Shown: piece after piece, positions 58,690 to 64,000 of the stretch | How positions within the stretch are numbered: the first letter of the stretch is position 1 | Layout of the letters: the number at the start of each line of letters is the position of its first letter | Source: Centroberyx gerrardi | Taxonomy: Eukaryota; Chordata; Actinopteri; Beryciformes; Berycidae | Direction of reading: 5' to 3' | Length of the DNA: 64,000 bases | Assembly: GCF_048128805.1 (NCBI RefSeq) | Contig: NC_136005.1 | Span: 3,247,941-3,311,940, forward strand | Translations under genes and position numbers: made by a program | The notes under the pieces: generated by a model | What the model was told of the DNA's origin: nothing | What the model saw: the letters and a program-made list of their open reading frames with translations, nothing else | The model's database searches: none

Positions 58690-58900
58690 GTGTAAGTAAG
58701 TAAGTAAAGTTTATTTATATAGCACCTTTCACAGAGCAAAGTCACAAAGTGCTTCACAGGAGTAAAATAGTTCAAATAAGACCATCAAATAGTAAGAAAC
58801 AATAAAACAGAAAAACAAAGGACATAAAAACACACAGAAATACAGACACAAGAGAAAGACAAAGGCCAGTCTGAACAGATGAGTGTGTTAATTTTTGTAC
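58690..58900 (+). repeat. interspersed repeat (TTTATTTATATAGCACC type)
   Basis: The sequence agtttatttatatagcacct, then cacaaagtgcttcacagg, marks another copy of the common repeat. Confidence 0.7.
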
Positions 58901-59160
58901 TGCCCCATAGCACAAAATGACCATAATACGTCTATGAGTCGTGGGCACTAGGGTTGTTGATCGATATCAATGACTCAGCGATTACCTCACCAGGTGCTGA
59001 GATTTCTGGCTTTATTAAACTCACCTTCCAGCCCATGCTCTGTTCTGGATCAGCCCAGCCCACACCCTCCTTGCATTTTCACAACACATTGCATTCTCAA
59101 GCCAAAAAAGCAAAAGACCAAGCAGTATTACTCTGCATGGTGATACACTGCATTACCTCT

Positions 59161-59235
59161 TCACTAAACATTTGTACTGGATCTCTGCTCTAAACAGCTA
59201 GCTTACTCGTTCTATTGTGAAAATATGACTTTTAT
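59161..59235 (+). repeat. direct duplicate, copy 1
   Basis: The sequence cactaaacatttgtactgga, then agcttactcgttctattgtg, recurs at 59581-59650. The two copies bracket a tandem-repeat block. Confidence 0.7.
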
Positions 59236-59472
59236 ATTTCTGTGCATTACAGGCTACTGTAATGCCAGAGAACTGTCAAGACCTTACAAGACCTTGGTCG
59301 CTGATAGAGGTAAAAAAAAAGAAAAAAAAAAGAGATAAATTAATTTGGCTCTAAAGTATGACGCTGAACCTTGAACAGGATAACGATAATAGTCCTAAGT
59401 AATGATAGTTGTGGTTGACAGAATAAAATAAAAAAAAAACAACTGAATCGTGAGGTTTTTTTTTCCTCACAA

Positions 59473-59583
59473 TTGTGACTTTCTTTCTCACAATTCTGAA
59501 TTTATATATCCGATATCGCAATTCTGACTACATCTCATAATTCTGACTTTATATATCATAATTCTGACTTTATATCTCATCAC
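59473..59583. repeat. ~20-bp tandem repeat (ctcataattctgacttta)
   Basis: There are about five diverged units of tctcataattctgacttta. A second block of the same unit lies at 60186-60262, separated by about 600 bp of unrelated sequence. Confidence 0.8.
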
Positions 59584-59742
59584 TAAACATTTGTATTAGA
59601 TCTCCGGTCTAAAGAACTAGCTTACTCGTTCTATTGTGTGACTTTTAATGTTGTCAGTGTTGTCAAGGTCTTGCAATGTTGTTGCAAGATCTTACAAGAC
59701 CTTGCTCACTTGGGGTTCCCTCCATATAACATCAATAAGAAC

Positions 59743-59990
59743 CCCCCACTAAAAACATGCAAGAAGATCGTCGCCTGACCAGCGATGGTCGAAAAGAAGT
59801 TGGTCCCCGGGCGCTGTAAGCTGCCCACCGCTCCTGGCCTGCCCCGTGGAGGAAGGACGAGCCAGCATGGGAGAAACGCGGAGGACGAATTTCACGGCGC
59901 CATTTCCGAAGCGTGTGTGTGTGTGTGTGTGTGTGCCGGCTGCCGTGCACGGGTGTGCATGTGTTGATGGTTGCATGTGACAAATAAAGA
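59743..59990 (+). repeat. GC-rich repeat-like segment with (GT)13
   Basis: The segment has aaaaacatgcaagaagatcg and tgtaagctgcccaccgctcc, phrases typical of dispersed fish repeats, and a GT run at about 59909-59934. It appears to have been inserted between the two tandem blocks at 59473 and 60186. Confidence 0.5.
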
Positions 59991-60185
59991 CGGGGTTTGT
60001 TTGAGCAGGTTTGCTTTCTTAACTGACTGCATTTTCCATGTATAGGCAGCGGGCCCATAAGCCTGGCAGCCTGTTATTATTTTTATTTTCTTTCTTTCTT
60101 TCTTTGTGAACACATCATCCGGCATGTTTTATTTAGATTATTTATTTCAACTCTGTTTACTACTTCAGTTCGGTTTGTTTGAGGT

Positions 60186-60262
60186 GAAATATATCTCATA
60201 ATTCTGACTTTTTTCTCATAATTCTGGCTTAATATCTCACAATTCTGACTTTATATCTCAGG
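60186..60262. repeat. ~20-bp tandem repeat, second block
   Basis: It holds about three units of tctcataattctgactt, the same family as 59473-59583. Confidence 0.75.
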
Positions 60263-61176
60263 ATTCAGATTTTTTGTATTTTATTCAGTGGTGAGAATGG
60301 GCTGCCATACGAGTGCCTCTCTATGCTCCCGGCGTTTTTGACCAGAACTTTTTTTTGATGATCTGAAATTCAGATGAATGAATTTCATATATACCATGAC
60401 GACTCTCCCAGTCCGCCTGCCTTGTTTGTTTCTGTCCTGTTCTGTTCTGCTCCAGGTTGTTGGTCGGTGGAGTCGGCAGGCTCATTAGTGTCGATGTGGA
60501 ACACCTGAGCCCTAACCCTAACCCTCCCTGAACACATGCGGTAGGAGCTGAATTTAATTAAAGTAACCACTCATCCACTCACTTACACCACTGACACTTA
60601 CTGACAGACATAATGTAATTTACTCCTGTTAATTTCCTCTTTTGTAAATAAATCCTTTGCCTATTCACATCTAGACAACAACTATAAAGATAACTAAAAT
60701 AAATACAGGGTCTGTGTTCCCACTACAACGAAAGCTATAAAAAAAAAAAAAACATCCAAAATGGTAACTATAACTATATTTTTGGTTTGATCTCAGAGCA
60801 ATTTTTTGAATGCCGAGACAACGATAAAACATTTTCAGCCAATCAAATGAAAGTTTTTGTAAATAAAGGGGCAGAGAGTTCAGTAGCTCACTGCAGCGAT
60901 GCTTCGTTTGCTGAGAAACTTATCACAGATATCGTTGTAGTGTGAATGCTGCAGCAACAAGGTGTCACTGTAGTTTATAGATATTGTTCTAGATGTGATT
61001 GAGCCTTTATTTTTTTTGTGTGTCCCCCATCCTTTTTTCTCTGTGAGACATACAACTTTTACCAGAATTGACTATTTTTTCATCTCACCAGCACTACAAG
61101 GGTGGAAGTAACTAATTACATTTACTCATGTTACTGTAATTGAGTAGCATTTGTGTGTGCTTGTACTTTTACTTAA

Positions 61177-61626
61177 AGGGTAACTTCGGTATTTTTCAAC
61201 CTGGACCCTATTTTCCCATCTTTTTGTGTCTAAGTGACTAAAGGCGACAACAATTTTTGGAAAGGACCCTACAGAGAAATGAAACGTTTTTCTTTACCTT
61301 TCGCTTGATCCGGTCTGTGTGTAACCAAGTCTCGCTCAAGCCTCGCGAGAGTTGAGTTGTTGCAGGAAGTTAGACACAGACCGGTCCTTTCCATAATGTT
61401 GTCAGACACTTATAATAACAATCTGAGTCTGTCAGTGGCAAAAACAAGAACTTTTAGTGGACGTACATTGACGGTGCGATTTGCCCCGTCGGATTACATT
61501 GCAGCTCGTTTCGCGGCTATCTCGCTCAATACTGGACCAATTTCAAAAATTGTTGTCCCCTTTAGTCACTTAGACACAAAAAGATGGGAAAATAGGATCC
61601 AGGTTGAAAAATACCTAAGTTACCCT
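61177..61626. mobile_element. 450-bp MITE with ~66-bp inverted ends and TTAA target
   Basis: The ends agggtaacttcggtattttt and aaaaatacctaagttaccct are inverted and extend about 66 bp, through gtctaagtgac. Both outer edges carry TTAA (61173-61176, 61627-61630), the target of piggyBac and Kolobok elements. The interior lacks a transposase; the reading frame crossing it is accidental. Confidence 0.88.
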
Positions 61627-61934
61627 TTAAGTACAGTGTTACTGAAGTATTGTACTTCCCTACATTTTAAATCACATCCATTACAGAGTACAGATTTCTC
61701 CATAAGCGACAGAAAGTGGAGAATCATAAATTGGCCAATTGTGGAGCCATTCAAAGTGAACGGACAGTCAGCAAAGAAGGGAAGAGTAATCTGGTTTTAC
61801 TTTGTTTGTGCACTTTATTTTGTAATTTCCAAATTGTCAAATCGCTGACTCGGGAGCTAATATTGTCTGTGGGTCAAATATTACAGGTATGGAGGAGACA
61901 AATTATATATAGGTCCAAAATCGTGGGATGGGGT

Positions 61935-62022
61935 GTTAGGCGATAAAGGTCCCAAGCCGGACTCGAACCCAGAACGTCGCAGCTTCATGGTATTTGTCTT
62001 AGACTGCTGAGCCACCAGGACG
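61935..62022 (-). mobile_element. tRNA-derived SINE head, minus strand
   Basis: On the minus strand it has an A box (ggtggctcagcagtctaag) and a good B box (ggttcgagtcc) about 35 bases on. The stem is imperfect and a G-rich run precedes it, so it is a SINE rather than a working tRNA gene. Confidence 0.65.
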
Positions 62023-62059
62023 CCCCCCCGCCACCCTCACCCCCCTCACCCCCCTCCTG

Positions 62060-63462
62060 TCAGGTATAATCTGATGCCACAGGTGAGAGAGGCTAAGTAG
62101 GTCAGCAGGGGAAGATCACACTGAGTCGATTAAGCTGATAGGGATCATCTTCGAATGATTTGTTTCACTCCAGTCTATCACTACAGTGGTAAGAGTGAGA
62201 TTACTTTCTGTCACATTAATGATTCTACTCTCAATAGGAGATCTGGGTGGATCTGATGCTGCTTAAGAGGAACCAAAGACTTCGGTTGCTCCCTTGGTTC
62301 TGCTGCTTTATTCATGAGCAGTGACAAAGGAGACACATTTTAGGGGGTATGATCAAATCTTATCTTTCACCTTTGGCTATCAGAGACAATAGTTCATTAG
62401 TTCAATCATCTTCATTAAAGGCCTAATTTTTGGTGGCAGCATAGCACTCTCTTTTGAAACAGTGTCACCCCACGATGATTTGGTTTAGCGATTTATAGAT
62501 CAAACACATTTTTGCCTTTCTGAAATGTGTTGTCTGAGCTTTTCATACAATATTTGACATGATGTGACAGCTAAACATGAGTTTTCCATGTTATTTTGAA
62601 GTTTTTCATTTATAATTTCTGTAAACACTGTAGTAAAATGGACCTGAACTTTGGATTACAAAGGGCTAAAATGTTACAAAAATCTTCCTTTTGATCTACA
62701 AGTCAAAACATATGTGGATATACCTAAAATGTATATGGGAAAGTAAATTCCAATTTATGGATTTAATGCAAACAGGGAGAATATGAACACAGGGAGAACA
62801 GGAAGTATCAAAGCTATATCTGCAAGCAGTTCATACTTCCCATTTTACAAGTAATTTCTGCATGATCAGCAAGTTATCACTGGTGAATAAGTGCTGACTG
62901 TAAGTAAAAATGAAGGTAGACGATAACGAACGATAGAAAGGGGAAGTAAAAAAAGGCATGAAAGAAAAATTCACCATTAGTGTGAAAAACCACAGCCATG
63001 TCACCAAATGGCCCCAGTTGGCCCTTCCTCTCCCCGCTTCAAAATCTTTAAATCAACTTTGTGTCCTAAGCCTACCTCCCTATATTTACAACTGCTTAAG
63101 GAAAACTGGAAGGGCACCAATGAGAGATTAGATAAGCAGAGAAAATCCCTGCTGCTTCCTCTTGATCTCCTTGTGTGATGAATCAAATGCCTCTGCCCTC
63201 TTTCCAGCAACAGTCATTGACAGGGGAAGGAGAGGGGGATGCCTTCCTCTCCCCCCCGGCTCTCTGGACGATGATATGACCAAGCAAAACAGGAAGGCCG
63301 GCTGCTCACTGGGATATCTGTTCCTGCAGGACCATACGCAACATTTCTGATGATTCAGCAAAGTGCTATGTGTTGCTAGAATCCTTTTCCTGGAGTGTTT
63401 CCTCTTCCTCTTCATTTCTTTTGTTCTATGTTATTGACTTCCTGCCTTGAAACACGGTTGCC
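62060..63462 (+). other. upstream region of the kcnv2-type gene
   Basis: No gene or repeat is recognised. The promoter and first transcribed base of the channel gene should lie here but no TATA box or CpG island stands out. Confidence 0.4.
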
Positions 63463-64000
63463 ATGGCTTCAGAGAATGCCAAGCTGCCGAGGCGATTGCA
63501 AAAGCGTCGCTCTACCCTAAACTGTCTGGCCTACAGCACTCCTCAGGGTCTAGAGGAGAAAAAAACCTTCCCGTTTTCTCAGGAGAGCACTGTCAAGGCA
63601 TGGAACTCTATGGAGAACCTGGACGGTCCTGGCAACAAAGTACAGTGCACCAAAGTAGAGGAGAGACCCAAACTGCAGCAAAGCATCAACATTAACGTTG
63701 GGGGAAAACGCTTTCATATCCCAAAGCAGTCCGCCGTGAAATATCCTCACACGCGGATCGGGTCCTTGGCCCTGTGCAGAGACCGTGCGAAGCTGCTCAC
63801 GTTGTGCGATGACTATTCTGTGCGCAACAATGAGTTCTTCTTTGACCGCGATCCTGCCTTCTTCCACCACATCTTCCATTTCTACAGCAGCGGGGTGCTG
63901 TGGGTGGTGAGGGAAATGTGCCCCATCAACTTTGAGGAGGAGATCGAGTACTGGGGCCTGAGCCTGAAGGACACACAGCACTGCTGCCGGATGCTGTTCG
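63463..64000 (+). CDS. kcnv2: KCNV2-type (Kv8.2) silent voltage-gated K+ channel subunit, 5' part
   Basis: The frame starts at ATG 63463 (G at -3 and +4) and is open for 179 codons to the window end. The first ~74 residues are polar and not conserved. The T1 tetramerisation domain starts at INVGGKRF (77-84) and shows LCDDY, FFFDRDPAFF, SSGVLWVVREMCPINFEEEI, EYWGLSLKDTQHCCRMLF. The SGVL, CP and YWG-x-LK-T-x-x-CC pattern matches KCNV2 better than KCNG, KCNS, KCNF or KCNV1 as I recall them. The T1 zinc-site His is Trp here; human KCNV2 also lacks it. Kv8.2 does not form channels alone but joins Kv2 subunits, mainly in photoreceptors. The transmembrane part lies beyond the window. Whether this is fish copy a or b is unknown. 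Confidence 0.82.
   Translation, partial: MASENAKLPRRLQKRRSTLNCLAYSTPQGLEEKKTFPFSQESTVKAWNSMENLDGPGNKVQCTKVEERPKLQQSININVGGKRFHIPKQSAVKYPHTRIGSLALCRDRAKLLTLCDDYSVRNNEFFFDRDPAFFHHIFHFYSSGVLWVVREMCPINFEEEIEYWGLSLKDTQHCCRMLF

Noticed and set aside
60510..60528. Interstitial telomeric repeat (ccctaaccctaaccct)
   Set aside because: It has under three units, too short to distinguish from chance.
61357..61848. 163-codon open frame
   Set aside because: It spans the TTAA element and its flank and has no recognisable domain; it is accidental.
61935..62022. Functional tRNA gene on the minus strand
   Set aside because: The B box is good but the acceptor stem is imperfect and a homopolymer run adjoins; it is a tRNA-derived SINE.

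Overview
The window is vertebrate nuclear DNA, almost certainly from a teleost fish. Genes are split by GT-AG introns, coding exons are GC-rich and introns AT-rich, and the introns are full of short TIR elements, LINE and SINE pieces, CA/GT microsatellites and minisatellites of the kind common in fish. The species cannot be named from the sequence. All four genes I can support lie on the plus strand.

Layout: (1) 221-13809, the 3' part of a MAST3-type serine/threonine kinase gene (16 exons: kinase domain, PDZ domain, Ser-rich tail), followed by a long 3' UTR. (2) 18106-20528, a complete four-exon NDUFA7 gene (mitochondrial complex I accessory subunit, 109 aa). (3) 22534-56409, a complete 15-exon LDL-receptor-family gene of 701 codons: signal peptide, five LDLa repeats, two EGF modules, a YWTD propeller, a degenerate third EGF, a transmembrane segment and a 49-residue tail. 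(4) 63463-64000, the 5' end of a KCNV2-type (Kv8.2) silent potassium-channel subunit, cut by the window edge.

The receptor is the most interesting gene. Exon by exon it matches the human LDLR plan (120, 126, 172, 119, 140, 142, 78 and 158 bp exons recur exactly), but the exons for LDLa repeats 6-7 and for the O-linked sugar domain are missing, the third EGF has only four cysteines, and no NPxY endocytosis signal remains. Its transmembrane exon sits between a (GT)12 tract and an (AC)11 tract and appears to use a GC donor, an arrangement expected to favour skipping; skipping would give a soluble receptor. The order receptor then kcnv2, same strand, mirrors human VLDLR-KCNV2, while MAST3 and NDUFA7 map with LDLR on human chromosome 19p, so the window looks like a remnant of one ancestral LDLR-family block.

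The noncoding part holds at least five hAT-type MITEs with 8-bp target duplications (one nested in a LINE), two Tc1-like remnants, a TTAA-target element, a ~1.2-kb fold-back element with nested hairpins, a 43-unit 31-bp minisatellite and an 11-unit 28-bp minisatellite. The four genes have no evident functional link; they are neighbours by descent.
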